In this document: positions 23,833-32,210 of the stretch, piece after piece
Position numbering within the stretch: position 1 is the stretch's first letter
Layout: each line of letters begins with the position of its first letter
Assembly (NCBI GenBank): GCA_017624735.1
Contig: JAGAMK010000049.1
Span: 1-39,897, forward strand
Source of the DNA: Clostridia bacterium
GTDB lineage: Bacteria; Bacillota; Clostridia; Oscillospirales; Acutalibacteraceae
Direction of reading: 5' to 3'
Length of the DNA stretch: 39,897 nt
The notes under the pieces: generated by a model
Databases searched by the model: none
The model's input: the letters and a program-made list of their open reading frames with translations, nothing else
What the model was told of the DNA's origin: nothing
Position numbers and translations under genes: made by a program

Positions 23833-25233
23833 TTATATGCCAAAATAATTTTTCGAATTATTGAATGAGATATCTTCTACAACCTGTGAAAGGAACTCGG
23901 TGTCATTTGGGTACTTGCCTTCTTCTACTAAATCGCCGATGATTTCGCAGAGAATTCTTCTGAAATATTCGTGGCGTGGATAGGAAAGGAAACTGCGTGA
24001 GTCAGTAACCATACCAACAAACTTACCTAGCACACCAAGATTTGCGAGAGTTTTCATCTGTTCTCTCATACCGTCGTAGTTGTCGTTAAACCACCAAGCA
24101 GAGCCAAACTGAATTTTTGACTGTGCTTCGCTGCTCTGGAAATTACCGAGCATTGTGCCGAGAACATAATTATCTTTTGGATTGAGTGTAAAGAGAATTG
24201 TTTTTGGTAATTTGCCCTTAACATCAAGTGAATCAAGATATCGAGAAAGTCCATAGGCTAACTGATGGTCGTGAACGGAGTCAAAGCCTGTGTCAGCACC
24301 GATTGACTTGAACATTCTTGCATTGTTGTTTCTCATTGCACCGAAATGAAGTTCCATAGCCCAACCGAGTTCAGCATATTTTTCTCCAAAGAACTGTAAA
24401 AGTGCTGTTCTGTATTGGTCAAGTTCTTTCTTTGTGAACTCTCCGCCTGCAAGTGCTTTTGCGAAGATTTCTTCTAACTCTTCTGCTGTTGCAGGCTCAA
24501 ATGGGCAATACTCAAGTGCGTGGTCACTAGCTCTGCAACCCATTTCGTCAAAGAATGCAATTCTCTTTTCGAGTGCTGTAAGTAAATCAGAAAATGCATT
24601 GATTTCCATTTCTGCTGATTTTTCCATAGCAACAATCCATTCTTTAAATGCAGGAGTGTCAATAAGGAATGATTTATCAGGACGGAATGCAGGAATAACC
24701 TTGCATTTAAAGCTCTTATCCTCTGCCAATAACTTGTGATATTCAAGGCTGTCTGCTGCATCGTCAGTTGTGCAAACACAAGCAACGTTTGACTTTTCAA
24801 TGAGTGAGCGGGGAGTGAAACCACCTGATTTAATCTGTTCGTTACATTTATCCCAAATCATATCAGCAGTTTTTGGACTTAATGGCTCATAAATGCCAAA
24901 ATATCTCTGTAATTCAAGATGTGTCCAATGATAAAGTGGATTGCCGATGCAATATGGCAAGCTCTCTGCCCATTTCATGAATTTTTCGTAGTCAGTTGCG
25001 TCACCTGTAATATATTTTTCATCTACACCGCAACCACGCATAGCACGCCATTTGTAGTGGTCTCCACCAAGCCAGATTTTTGTAATGTTTTCAAATGGCT
25101 TGTCCTCATAAATCTCTTTTGGAGAAAGATGACAATGCCAGTCGAAAATAGGTGTGTCCTTTGCACCCTTTTCAAAAATGACCTTTGCTGTTTCGGTTGA
25201 AAGTAAAAAGTCTTTATCCATAAATGCTTTCAT
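23833..25233 (-). CDS. uxaC: Uronate isomerase
   Basis: 466 aa, full length. It isomerises D-glucuronate to fructuronate and D-galacturonate to tagaturonate in the cytosol, the entry step of hexuronate catabolism. The amidohydrolase-fold metal motif FDWHCHLSP (His33/His35), GGDHYKWRAMR, and late SAWWFNDN and VGMVTDSRSFLSYPRHEYFRR are typical. The start at 25233 is set by AAAGGTGAT; the ORF extends to 25275 without a site. Other uronate genes (uxaA/B, uxuA/B, kdgK) are not in this window. Confidence 0.97.
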   Translation of the reverse strand: MKAFMDKDFLLSTETAKVIFEKGAKDTPIFDWHCHLSPKEIYEDKPFENITKIWLGGDHYKWRAMRGCGVDEKYITGDATDYEKFMKWAESLPYCIGNPLYHWTHLELQRYFGIYEPLSPKTADMIWDKCNEQIKSGGFTPRSLIEKSNVACVCTTDDAADSLEYHKLLAEDKSFKCKVIPAFRPDKSFLIDTPAFKEWIVAMEKSAEMEINAFSDLLTALEKRIAFFDEMGCRASDHALEYCPFEPATAEELEEIFAKALAGGEFTKKELDQYRTALLQFFGEKYAELGWAMELHFGAMRNNNARMFKSIGADTGFDSVHDHQLAYGLSRYLDSLDVKGKLPKTILFTLNPKDNYVLGTMLGNFQSSEAQSKIQFGSAWWFNDNYDGMREQMKTLANLGVLGKFVGMVTDSRSFLSYPRHEYFRRILCEIIGDLVEEGKYPNDTEFLSQVVEDISFNNSKNYFGI

Positions 25234-25263
25234 AAAATCACCTTTAATTTTAAGATTGTATTT

Positions 25264-25272
25264 ATTGTAGCA
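25264..25272 (-). promoter_or_regulatory. uxaC promoter (extended -10)
   Basis: On minus TGCTACAAT, an extended -10; the -35 (TGTTAT) is weak, as for a regulated promoter. Confidence 0.45.
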
Positions 25273-25302
25273 CACCGGAATAAAAAATAACAGTATTTTT
25301 TA

Positions 25303-25331
25303 TTGTTTTAATCGTCTTATTATGATAAAAT
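25303..25331 (+). promoter_or_regulatory. dus promoter
   Basis: TTGTTT (25303-25308), 17-nt spacer, TAAAAT (25326-25331), 30 nt ahead of the TTG start. Confidence 0.5.
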
Positions 25332-25361
25332 TACTCTATCATTCTTTTACGAGGTAATGTT

Positions 25362-26327
25362 TTGAAAATTGGTAATGTTGAAATAAACGGAAAAGCGGTT
25401 TTAGCACCTATGGCAGGGGTTGCAGACCGTGCTTTTCGTGAATTATGTGTGAATTACGGTGCTGCATATGTTGTCAGCGAAATGATAAGTTCAAAAGGTG
25501 TTTCAATGGGTGACAGAAAATCCAAGGATTTAATGTTTTTATCCGATGAGGAGCGTCCTGCTGCTGTGCAGATTTTTGGTAGTGACCCCAAAATTATGGC
25601 AGATAGCATTGAATCCGTTATGCAGGTAAACCCACAGATTATTGATATTAATATGGGTTGTCCTGCACCAAAAATTGCAGGTAACGGTGGCGGTGCAAGT
25701 CTAGCGAAAAATCCACAACTTGCAGAGGATATTGTAAGAGAAGTCGTTAAGGCTTCACCCGTGCCTGTAACCGTGAAAATCCGTGCGGGGTGGGATGAAA
25801 ACTCAATCAATGCTGTTGAAATGGCACAAAGAGCTGAAAATGCAGGGGCTGCTGCTGTTACTATTCACGGACGCACAAGAAAACAGATGTATTCTCCACC
25901 TGTTGACAGAAATATTATTGCAGAGGTTAAAAAGGCTGTTTCTATTCCTGTTATAGGTAACGGTGATATTATTGACGGAATTTCGGCTGCAAGTATGCTT
26001 GAAGAAACAAACTGCGATTTGATTATGGTTGGTCGTGGTGCTTTAGGTTGTCCTTGGGTATTCTCACAAATCAATGCTTATCTTGAGCACGAAAGAATAA
26101 TCCCCCATCCACCCGTAAGCGAGAGAATGAGGGTTATGATTAAGCATATTGAGAAAATCTGCCAGTATAAAGGTGACTTTATCGGTATGCGTGAGGCACG
26201 AAAACATGCAGGCTGGTATACAAAAGGCCTTCACGGTGCTGCAAAGTATCGTCTGGAATTAGGTACTATTGAAACAATGGAACAATTACAAGAGATTGCA
26301 TACAAAATATGTGTTGAAAACCAATAA
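25362..26327 (+). CDS. dus: tRNA-dihydrouridine synthase (DusB-type)
   Basis: 321 aa, FMN-dependent TIM-barrel enzyme that reduces uridine to dihydrouridine in tRNA D-loops. Seen: VLAPMAGVADRAFR (13-26), VQIFGSDP, the catalytic-cysteine motif INMGCPAPKIAGNGGGASL (Cys100), KIRAGW, IHGRTRKQMYSP, and GNGDI/MVGRGALGCPW for FMN phosphate. The start is TTG at 25362, set by GAGGTAA 6-7 nt upstream; the ATG at 25357 is out of frame. Monocistronic, with its own terminator. Confidence 0.95.
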   Translation: MKIGNVEINGKAVLAPMAGVADRAFRELCVNYGAAYVVSEMISSKGVSMGDRKSKDLMFLSDEERPAAVQIFGSDPKIMADSIESVMQVNPQIIDINMGCPAPKIAGNGGGASLAKNPQLAEDIVREVVKASPVPVTVKIRAGWDENSINAVEMAQRAENAGAAAVTIHGRTRKQMYSPPVDRNIIAEVKKAVSIPVIGNGDIIDGISAASMLEETNCDLIMVGRGALGCPWVFSQINAYLEHERIIPHPPVSERMRVMIKHIEKICQYKGDFIGMREARKHAGWYTKGLHGAAKYRLELGTIETMEQLQEIAYKICVENQ

Positions 26328-26358
26328 AGGTAGGATTTTAAATCCTACCTTTTCTTTT
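26326..26358. terminator. Bidirectional terminator between dus and GH3
   Basis: AAAGGTAGGATT / AATCCTACCTTT, 3-nt loop, followed by TCTTTTT. It begins within the dus stop codon; the GH3 gene ends at 26358 from the other side. Confidence 0.85.
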
Positions 26359-28781
26359 TAATCCTTATACTTTTTCATACAGAGTTTAAGTACAAAACTT
26401 GCGTTTCTCTGCATTTCGTAAAGTGTGATACCGTCTTTTTTACCATAAGTCTTTAAGAGTGTGCCGTCAGGCTTGCCGTTTGTTACTCTGTCACCACCCG
26501 GCATAAGCACATTGACACCTGCTCTTACTCGGTAAGCTTGGTCACGCATTTTTGGGAATTCCTGACTCTTTGAAGGACGCATCCACCAGTCAGTCATAAC
26601 AACTCCGTCAAATCCCCATTCTTCACGAAGAATTCTTTCACAGAGTTCATAGTTGTAATGTCCCCAAACACCGTTAATTTTGTTGTAAGATGTCATAATT
26701 GTGTTTGGATGTGCTGTTTTAACACAGATTTCGAAGCCCTTTAAGTAGATTTCACGTAAAGCTCTTTCTGAAAGACGAGAATCATTACCTGTACGATTAA
26801 CTTCCTGATTGTTGCAAGCATAGTGCTTAGGACAAGCACTACCGCCACAGGTTTGAATACCTTTAACTGCAGCTGCACCCATCAAGCCTGTTACAACAGG
26901 GTCTTCTGAATAATACTCAAAGTTTCTGCCACAAAGATGGCTACGATGGATATTCATACCGGGTGCTAAGAGAATATCGCTTCCCTTTGCCTTTAATTCC
27001 TCACTGATTTTTGCATAAACCTTCTCAACAAGGTCGGTGTTGAATGTACTTGCAAGGGCTGTACCGTTCGGAATGAGTGAGCAGTAAGCGAGAAGTCGGA
27101 TACCTGATGGTCCGTCTGTTGTAATCATTGGCGGAATACCTTTATCACGAAGGCTCTGGAGAATACCACCCATAGCACCTGCATTGCCCTTTGCTCCTAA
27201 AGGTGAGTCCATTTTATAGTCACCACGGGAAATTGCTTCTAACTCATCAAGGCTTAACTGTGCAACAAAGTCTTCCATTGAAACCTTGCCTTCTTCCACA
27301 TCGCTGAGTTTATATCCTTTATCACCGGTAATTGCAACACCTTCGCCGATGTTTTCAAGTATAACCTTTTTAAGGTCATATTGGCGACACGCAACAGGCT
27401 CTTTCTTAAGTCCTTCTTCGCTGTTTACATAACGGTCAAAAGGAATTTGTGGTGCAGAACATTGTTTGAGACGGAGGGTTGCAACAGTTTCATTCTGGTA
27501 ATAACTCCATTTCTTTTCTGCACTACGAACATCACTGCCTACATAGAGAGAGTATTCGCCTTTTTCCATTACATAGGAATGAGCATATCCACTTGCACCG
27601 TTGTCGTCATAAGAAGAAAATCTTTCAATTGGAACAACAATTTCAAGAGTTTGACTTGCTCCCGGCTCAAGAGTATCTGTTTTGCCGAATGCAGCCAATT
27701 CTCTTGCAGGATTACCAAGCTTGCCACAAGGTTTTGAAACATAAACCTGAACAACTTCTTTACCTGCATATTCACCGATGTTCTTAACAGTACAATTTAC
27801 TTTGATATTTTCTTCTGTCTGCTCCGCACTATCAAAGTTAATCTGGAAATTTGTGTATGACAAGCCATAACCGAATGGATAAATAACAGCATCTTTGTTA
27901 AATGTTTCAAACCAACGATAGCCAACATAAATATCTTCTTCGTAAGTGTTTGCATCATGATTGCCAAAGTTTGCAGATGATGAATAATCTTCATATTTTC
28001 TTGCAATTGTATCAGTTAATTTACCACTTGGTGTAACCTTGCCACAAAGGAGGTCTGCAACAGCGTTACCACTTTCCATACCACCTTGCCAAACAATCAT
28101 AACAGCGCCGATTTTGTTACCAAATTCACGGAGCCAACTCATATCCATAACGGAGCCGATATTGAGAAGAATTGTGACATTATCAAACTGCTCACAAACT
28201 CTGTGAAGTGCTGTTCTTTCTTCGTCAGTTACATAGAAACTACCTTTTTCAAGTACGTTTTCCCTGTCTTCACCGGATGAACGACCAATTACAAAAACTG
28301 CGTTGTCACTATTTGCTTTTGCATTTTTTACAAGGTCAACGGTAAGTGGCATTTCGGGATAGAATCTTGGCCAATGACCCCAAACACCGTGGTCGATTGG
28401 ATTTTCCTTGCACCATTTTTCATAAGTATCTGAAAGTTTTGTGTTGAGAACTAAATCTTCACAATTTTTAAGTCCGTCAATAAGGTTTACACCATAAGGT
28501 TTCTTAACGTCGCCACCGGAACCGTAACCTGTGTAGAACCAGTCATTTTGTACTCTGCCGAAAACGGAAATTTTTGTGCCCTTTTTGAAAGGAAGAACTC
28601 CGTTGTTTTCTAAAAGAATTGCAGTTTCACCCGCAGCTTCACGTAATACTTCAGGCATTCCGTCGGTTATTGTTACTTCACCAAGTGCTTCAAGTGCCTC
28701 TTCCTGAGAAACGTCAGCACCGGCGATTTTCATGCCTAATTTCATTACACCAACAACAATTTTTTCTGTAAATTTTGACAT
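26358..28781 (-). CDS. GH3 beta-glucosidase, circularly permuted
   Basis: 807 aa. The domain order is the reverse of the usual: GH3 C-terminal alpha/beta domain first (about 40-290, AILLENNGVLPFKKG, VIGRSSGEDRE), then the fibronectin-III-like domain (about 310-410). The TIM-barrel N-type domain comes last (about 500-800). Its GFDGVVMTDWW supplies the likely nucleophile Asp731, with KHYACNNQEVNR and DGPSGIR nearby. Such permuted GH3 enzymes are known in Ruminococcus and Butyrivibrio. Hydrolyses beta-glucosides or related oligosaccharides. There is no signal peptide, so it is cytoplasmic. AAAGGGGAT ribosome site. Exact sugar specificity cannot be told. Confidence 0.92.
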   Translation of the reverse strand: MSKFTEKIVVGVMKLGMKIAGADVSQEEALEALGEVTITDGMPEVLREAAGETAILLENNGVLPFKKGTKISVFGRVQNDWFYTGYGSGGDVKKPYGVNLIDGLKNCEDLVLNTKLSDTYEKWCKENPIDHGVWGHWPRFYPEMPLTVDLVKNAKANSDNAVFVIGRSSGEDRENVLEKGSFYVTDEERTALHRVCEQFDNVTILLNIGSVMDMSWLREFGNKIGAVMIVWQGGMESGNAVADLLCGKVTPSGKLTDTIARKYEDYSSSANFGNHDANTYEEDIYVGYRWFETFNKDAVIYPFGYGLSYTNFQINFDSAEQTEENIKVNCTVKNIGEYAGKEVVQVYVSKPCGKLGNPARELAAFGKTDTLEPGASQTLEIVVPIERFSSYDDNGASGYAHSYVMEKGEYSLYVGSDVRSAEKKWSYYQNETVATLRLKQCSAPQIPFDRYVNSEEGLKKEPVACRQYDLKKVILENIGEGVAITGDKGYKLSDVEEGKVSMEDFVAQLSLDELEAISRGDYKMDSPLGAKGNAGAMGGILQSLRDKGIPPMITTDGPSGIRLLAYCSLIPNGTALASTFNTDLVEKVYAKISEELKAKGSDILLAPGMNIHRSHLCGRNFEYYSEDPVVTGLMGAAAVKGIQTCGGSACPKHYACNNQEVNRTGNDSRLSERALREIYLKGFEICVKTAHPNTIMTSYNKINGVWGHYNYELCERILREEWGFDGVVMTDWWMRPSKSQEFPKMRDQAYRVRAGVNVLMPGGDRVTNGKPDGTLLKTYGKKDGITLYEMQRNASFVLKLCMKKYKD

Positions 28782-28811
28782 GGTTCAAATCCCCTTTTCT
28801 TTAATGGTCTA

Positions 28812-28840
28812 ATTCTATCACAGAATACAGTAGTTTTCAA
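28812..28840 (-). promoter_or_regulatory. GH3 promoter
   Basis: On minus TTGAAA (28840-28835), 17-nt spacer, TAGAAT (28817-28812), 31 nt ahead of the start. Confidence 0.6.
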
Positions 28841-28842
28841 CA

Positions 28843-28876
28843 CAAAAAACATCTGCCTCAATTATGAAGCAGATGT
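28843..28876 (-). terminator. Terminator of the cohesin-like gene
   Basis: ACATCTGC (28849-28856) / GCAGATGT (28869-28876), then a T-run on minus, 8 nt past the stop. Confidence 0.85.
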
Positions 28877-28884
28877 CAAACTAT

Positions 28885-30081
28885 TTATTCTTTTTTCTTA
28901 CGCTGTTGAAGTAGTAATATGTAGATTGTCAATGTTACAACTGTAACTACCGCCAACACAATAACAAGTACCATGGCTTTGTCGCTATTGCTGACTTCGT
29001 CACCGAAAAGACCCGATAAACCATTCTTGTCATCGCCATCGTCTTTATCGTTTGGTTTGATGTTATTGTTGTTATTCATTGTTGGATTTGTGTTTGGCTC
29101 AATTGGGGTTATCTGTTGAGCAGGGGGTGTGATTGGGTTAGTGATTGGCTCGTCAGGAGTTGTTGTGAGTCTATCAATTGTTTGAGTCTCAATGTACTGA
29201 CAAGTATTACAAACTCTCCTCTGTTCACCACTCATCAATTGATTAGGTTCTCTTGTAACAACCCAGTTACCAAAGTTATGTCCCTTTGCAGGAATTGTTA
29301 CCGGAGTAGTGCTTTCAAATCCACAAGCATTACATTTACCAACAGCAGTACCTGTTGCAGTACAGGTTGGTTGCTGTTTTATTGCTGAATCATCAAACTG
29401 ATGACCTTTTGCGGGGATAGTTTCAGGCGTACCGTCGGCATTACATAATGTGCATTTTGCAACCTGAATGCCTGTTTCTGTACAAGTAGGTTGCTTTGTA
29501 ACAACAGGAGTACCAAATTTGTGTTCGCCTAATGGTAAGGGCTCTTCCTTTGTGAATCCGCAAGGGCAAGTACCTTTTTTAGTTCCTTGTTCCTTACAAG
29601 TTGATGCTTTAACGGTTTCCCATGACATATTGGCATGAGCACAATCTTTAAAAGTAAGACTGCTTGAAACAACTGCCTCGGTACTATCGGATGAGAGTGA
29701 ACCGATTGATATTGTTCCACCGCCTTGTTTTACCTTGAAACTCATTGATATAACAGTTCCACCGGCAACAACGGGTTCATAACTTGTTCCAAAGAAAGTA
29801 ATGGCACCTAACGATGACCCGGGTTCTTCAATATCAAACAGTTTATTTGAACTGAGTGAACCCGAAATATATTCAAAATGAGTGGTCGGGTAATTTACAG
29901 TGAATTTAAGCATTGTAAGATTTGATTCTTTTGAGAGATTGACATAAACAGTAACTGTATCGCCAACACTTACACTGGTGTTATTTGCTCCAACTGAAAC
30001 TGCTGGTGCCTCTGCAAAACAAGGAATCATACAGGCTGAAAAAATAAGTATTGCAATTAAGCAACTAAAAATCTTTTTCAT
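28885..30081 (-). CDS. Membrane-anchored cohesin-like protein with cysteine repeats
   Basis: 398 aa surface protein. Signal peptide 1-23 (ending CFA). A cohesin-like beta domain at about 26-148 (VSVGDTVTVYVNLSKESNLTMLKFTVNYPTTHFEY...GGTVISMSFKV). Four cysteine-rich units of about 35 residues at about 148-305, with the pattern 'H.F...V..QPTCT..G...KC..CG......IPAKGH'. A Pro/Thr/Asn-rich linker (about 308-350), then a membrane helix (about 368-390) and a basic tail QQRKKKE. Cohesin-type domains bind dockerins or sugars in cellulosome-like systems. No dockerin is seen in this window, so the partner is unknown. TAGGAGTGAT ribosome site. Confidence 0.8.
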   Translation of the reverse strand: MKKIFSCLIAILIFSACMIPCFAEAPAVSVGANNTSVSVGDTVTVYVNLSKESNLTMLKFTVNYPTTHFEYISGSLSSNKLFDIEEPGSSLGAITFFGTSYEPVVAGGTVISMSFKVKQGGGTISIGSLSSDSTEAVVSSSLTFKDCAHANMSWETVKASTCKEQGTKKGTCPCGFTKEEPLPLGEHKFGTPVVTKQPTCTETGIQVAKCTLCNADGTPETIPAKGHQFDDSAIKQQPTCTATGTAVGKCNACGFESTTPVTIPAKGHNFGNWVVTREPNQLMSGEQRRVCNTCQYIETQTIDRLTTTPDEPITNPITPPAQQITPIEPNTNPTMNNNNNIKPNDKDDGDDKNGLSGLFGDEVSNSDKAMVLVIVLAVVTVVTLTIYILLLQQRKKKE

Positions 30082-30115
30082 AATCTATCACTCCTAAAAA
30101 GTAATACTATAACTA

Positions 30116-30143
30116 ATTATACCAATAAAACTGATTTTGTCAA
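30116..30143 (-). promoter_or_regulatory. Promoter of the cohesin-like gene
   Basis: On minus TTGACA (30143-30138), 16-nt spacer, TATAAT (30121-30116), with a TGG extension. The -35 overlaps the stop codon of the upstream SOS-type gene. Confidence 0.8.
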
Positions 30144-30379
30144 TCAAATCTATGGGGGTGATAGGTCTTTTTACAATCATTTCCAGAATAATAATGGACG
30201 AGTTTTTTGCCAAGGATTCGAGTGTCTCTTTCCATTTCCTTCAGTGTTGTTATTTTACTGTTGAGTTCAAAAAGAGCAATGCCACAAAGGTTATTCCGTT
30301 GAGTGGAGAAAACGGAAATAACATTCTTTAAATCGTCTGCTTGTCTGAGATATTCCTCGCCTAACTGATATAAAGTCAT
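30140..30379 (-). CDS. Small helical protein under a LexA box
   Basis: 79 aa, not recognised. It is soluble and mostly helical (MTLYQLGEEYLRQADDLKNVISVFS, then ALFELNSKITTLKEMERDTRILGKKLVHYY), with a basic, His-rich end. The start at 30379 is set by AAAGGAGG; the 133-aa frame to 30541 crosses the promoter and is rejected. A perfect palindrome with GAACATTTGTTC lies just upstream, so the gene is very likely part of the SOS regulon. It could be a checkpoint or DNA-damage accessory protein. It lacks the membrane helix and LysM seen in YneA-type division inhibitors. Confidence 0.75.
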   Translation of the reverse strand: MTLYQLGEEYLRQADDLKNVISVFSTQRNNLCGIALFELNSKITTLKEMERDTRILGKKLVHYYSGNDCKKTYHPHRFD

Positions 30380-30394
30380 TGTTGCCTCCTTTCT

Positions 30395-30416
30395 GTACAG
30401 AACATTTGTTCTGTAC
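30395..30416. promoter_or_regulatory. LexA (SOS) box
   Basis: 22-bp palindrome with 10-bp perfect arms around TT; the core GAACATTTGTTC (30400-30411) fits the Firmicute LexA consensus GAAC-N4-GTTC. It lies right after the -10 and 16 nt ahead of the start codon, where bound repressor would block transcription. Confidence 0.85.
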
Positions 30417-30422
30417 GAAGGT

Positions 30423-30428
30423 ATCATA
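30423..30428 (-). promoter_or_regulatory. -10 of the SOS-type gene
   Basis: TATGAT on minus, with a weak TTTTAT -35 17 nt upstream and an ATCACA/TGTGAT dyad (30427-30446) in the spacer. Confidence 0.45.
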
Positions 30429-30455
30429 TCACAAAAGATTGTGTGATAAAAGGAT

Positions 30456-30492
30456 AAAAAGAAAAAACAGTCCGTTTTTGAGGACTGTTTTT
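30456..30492 (-). terminator. Terminator of the patatin-like gene
   Basis: AAAAACAGTCC (30463-30473) / GGACTGTTTTT (30482-30492), T-rich on minus beyond 30463. About 70 nt after the patatin stop. Confidence 0.8.
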
Positions 30493-30560
30493 GAAATTTG
30501 ATGGTAACATAATGAAAATTAATGTTTTGCCAGTTAGTCAAATTTGAATTTGTCGAGCTT

Positions 30561-31409
30561 TTAATTTTTGGATGAATTTAAAAAGTTTTCTATCTTTTTC
30601 GCATCATTATATCCAAGCTCATACAGTTTGCTTAAACCGATTTTATTTCTTGTCGCCGTTTTAATTCCGAAGCAATCTTCAGGATAAAGTATCAGCACTT
30701 TGCCTTGTTCTTCGAGTTCAAGAATTTCATTTATCCTATTATGATATATTGCATGCGACATTGTTATAGCTTTTGCAATTTGCGGATAATTAAAAAGTAA
30801 TGGATTGACTAGCCATTTGGGAAAAGCGGATTTTTTATAGTTAATAGGAAGTGTCAAACAGATAATCAGTTTATCGCAACCGTCATCAAATGCTTTTTTA
30901 TACGGAATCGGGTCAGAGATGCCACCATCGAAAAATTTTCCGTTCTTAAACAAAACAGGTTGACGGGTTGCTATAGGTAATGCACAACTTGCCTTTAATA
31001 AAGTAAAATCATTATAGGCTAAATCACTTTTATAAAAATACTTTTGAGTAGAACTCTGTGCATCCGTTACTGCAGCAACAAACTTTTTGGGTGATTTTAT
31101 TATAGCTTCAAAGTCTAATGGGTTTTTACCATAACTATTTGTTATGTCAGAATAAATATAATCAAGGTTGATATACATTCCCTTGCTGAAATAGTTGTGT
31201 ATACTCATATATTGTTTTTCAAATGAATATTCCTCATAAAAACTTTTTAATCTTCCACGCTGACCTGCTATGTATGTTATGAGGTTTGCAGTTCCTGCGG
31301 AAATGCCCAGACAATATTCAATATCAATAGAGTTATCAAGAAGATAATCAATAATACCACTTACATAGTTTCCTCTTAATCCGCCACCAACATCCATAAT
31401 TCCAACCAT
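30561..31409 (-). CDS. Patatin-like phospholipase (RssA/YjjU type)
   Basis: 282 aa, cytosolic patatin-fold serine hydrolase. Seen: the oxyanion loop DVGGGLRGNYVSG (6-18), nucleophile elbow GISAG (Ser37) and catalytic-dyad motif DGGISDP (Asp161). Likely acts on membrane phospholipids or neutral acyl esters. The start at 31409 has GAGGTG upstream; the frame to 31445 has no site. It is followed by a terminator and preceded by the zinc-ribbon membrane protein on the same strand, 77 nt apart. Confidence 0.9.
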   Translation of the reverse strand: MVGIMDVGGGLRGNYVSGIIDYLLDNSIDIEYCLGISAGTANLITYIAGQRGRLKSFYEEYSFEKQYMSIHNYFSKGMYINLDYIYSDITNSYGKNPLDFEAIIKSPKKFVAAVTDAQSSTQKYFYKSDLAYNDFTLLKASCALPIATRQPVLFKNGKFFDGGISDPIPYKKAFDDGCDKLIICLTLPINYKKSAFPKWLVNPLLFNYPQIAKAITMSHAIYHNRINEILELEEQGKVLILYPEDCFGIKTATRNKIGLSKLYELGYNDAKKIENFLNSSKN

Positions 31410-31486
31410 AATACACCTCGGTAAATTCAAATTTGATTTGCACATAAAAGATGGAATTCAGCTCCAACTTGCCATTAAATGTTGAT

Positions 31487-31891
31487 TTATGTCTTTTTTA
31501 TGACTTTTGCTCTGCATTTGGGACATGTAATTTCTATTTTACCTCTACCTTTTGGTACTCTTAAAACTGCTTTACAGTTTTTGCATTTGAAATACTTATG
31601 TGTCTCTCTTTCCTGTATCCGATTAATTAAAAGCTTAATTTCCGCTTTTGGCTTTGCTGACCATAAAAGGTACCAGTTAAGTTCTTTTCTTCGTGCATTA
31701 TAATTTTTAGAAAGAGTACGGAAAAGACCAAAGATAATTAGTATTGCTCCGATATAATATAAAAATCCCAGATATTTAAAATTTGCTAAAAGGCCAAGGA
31801 TAAGCCCTGCGAGAGATAAGAATAAAGTGAACTCATCATTACCGTAGCGACCAACCATAAATTGTTGTAGTTTTCGTGCCAATTGTCTCAT
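31487..31891 (-). CDS. Two-helix membrane protein with C-terminal zinc ribbon
   Basis: 134 aa. Two adjacent membrane helices (about 22-58) and a C-terminal zinc ribbon, KYFKCKNCKAVLRVPKGRGKIEITCPKCRAKVIKKT, with CxxC...CxxC. The ATG at 31891 is preferred for GAGG spacing; an ATG two codons earlier is possible. Same strand as the patatin gene. Function unknown; the family is common in Clostridia. Confidence 0.75.
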   Translation of the reverse strand: MRQLARKLQQFMVGRYGNDEFTLFLSLAGLILGLLANFKYLGFLYYIGAILIIFGLFRTLSKNYNARRKELNWYLLWSAKPKAEIKLLINRIQERETHKYFKCKNCKAVLRVPKGRGKIEITCPKCRAKVIKKT

Positions 31892-31985
31892 AATCATTTC
31901 CCTCTAAATGTTAATATAACTATATTATACCATGAATTTACTCAAATTGATTACGTGAATGTTAATAATATGTAAATGTTGTTAT

Positions 31986-32018
31986 GAAAAAAAGAAAAGT
32001 TGCCTTTGCAACTTTTCT
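31986..32018 (-). terminator. Terminator of tRNA-Thr
   Basis: AGAAAAGTTGC / GCAACTTTTCT (31993-32018), 4-nt loop, then TTTTTTTCA on minus, 6 nt past the CCA end. Confidence 0.85.
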
Positions 32019-32023
32019 GGAAA

Positions 32024-32099
32024 TGGAGCTGGAAACGTGACTCGAACACGCGACCTGCTCATTACGAATGAGCTGCTCTACCAACTGAGCTATTCCAGC
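32024..32099 (-). tRNA. tRNA-Thr (anticodon CGU)
   Basis: 76 nt including an encoded CCA (32024-32026). Acceptor arms GCTGGAA/TTCCAGC, D-arm GCTC...GAGC, anticodon arm GCTCA-TTCGTAA-TGAGC with anticodon CGT in DNA (reads ACG), T-arm GCGTG-TTCGAGT-CACGT. All four arms pair. Confidence 0.95.
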
Positions 32100-32119
32100 A
32101 TATTAAATTTGCAATTGAT

Positions 32120-32148
32120 ATTATATGCTAATTAAAAAACTTTTTCAA
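32120..32148 (-). promoter_or_regulatory. tRNA-Thr promoter
   Basis: On minus TTGAAA (32148-32143), 17-nt spacer, TATAAT (32125-32120), 20 nt ahead of the tRNA. Confidence 0.75.
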
Positions 32149-32210
32149 GTATTTTAATGCAAAACTAAACAAAGTGTGTTACAATATAAAAAGCCGAAAG
32201 GGATGATAAA

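Noticed and set aside
22215-25233. Symporter 1 and uxaC as one operon
   Set aside because: They are convergent and each has its own strong terminator; only functional linkage is plausible.
30140-30541. 133-aa version of the SOS-type gene
   Set aside because: The extra N-terminal part covers the LexA box and promoter, and AAAGGAGG marks the ATG at 30379.
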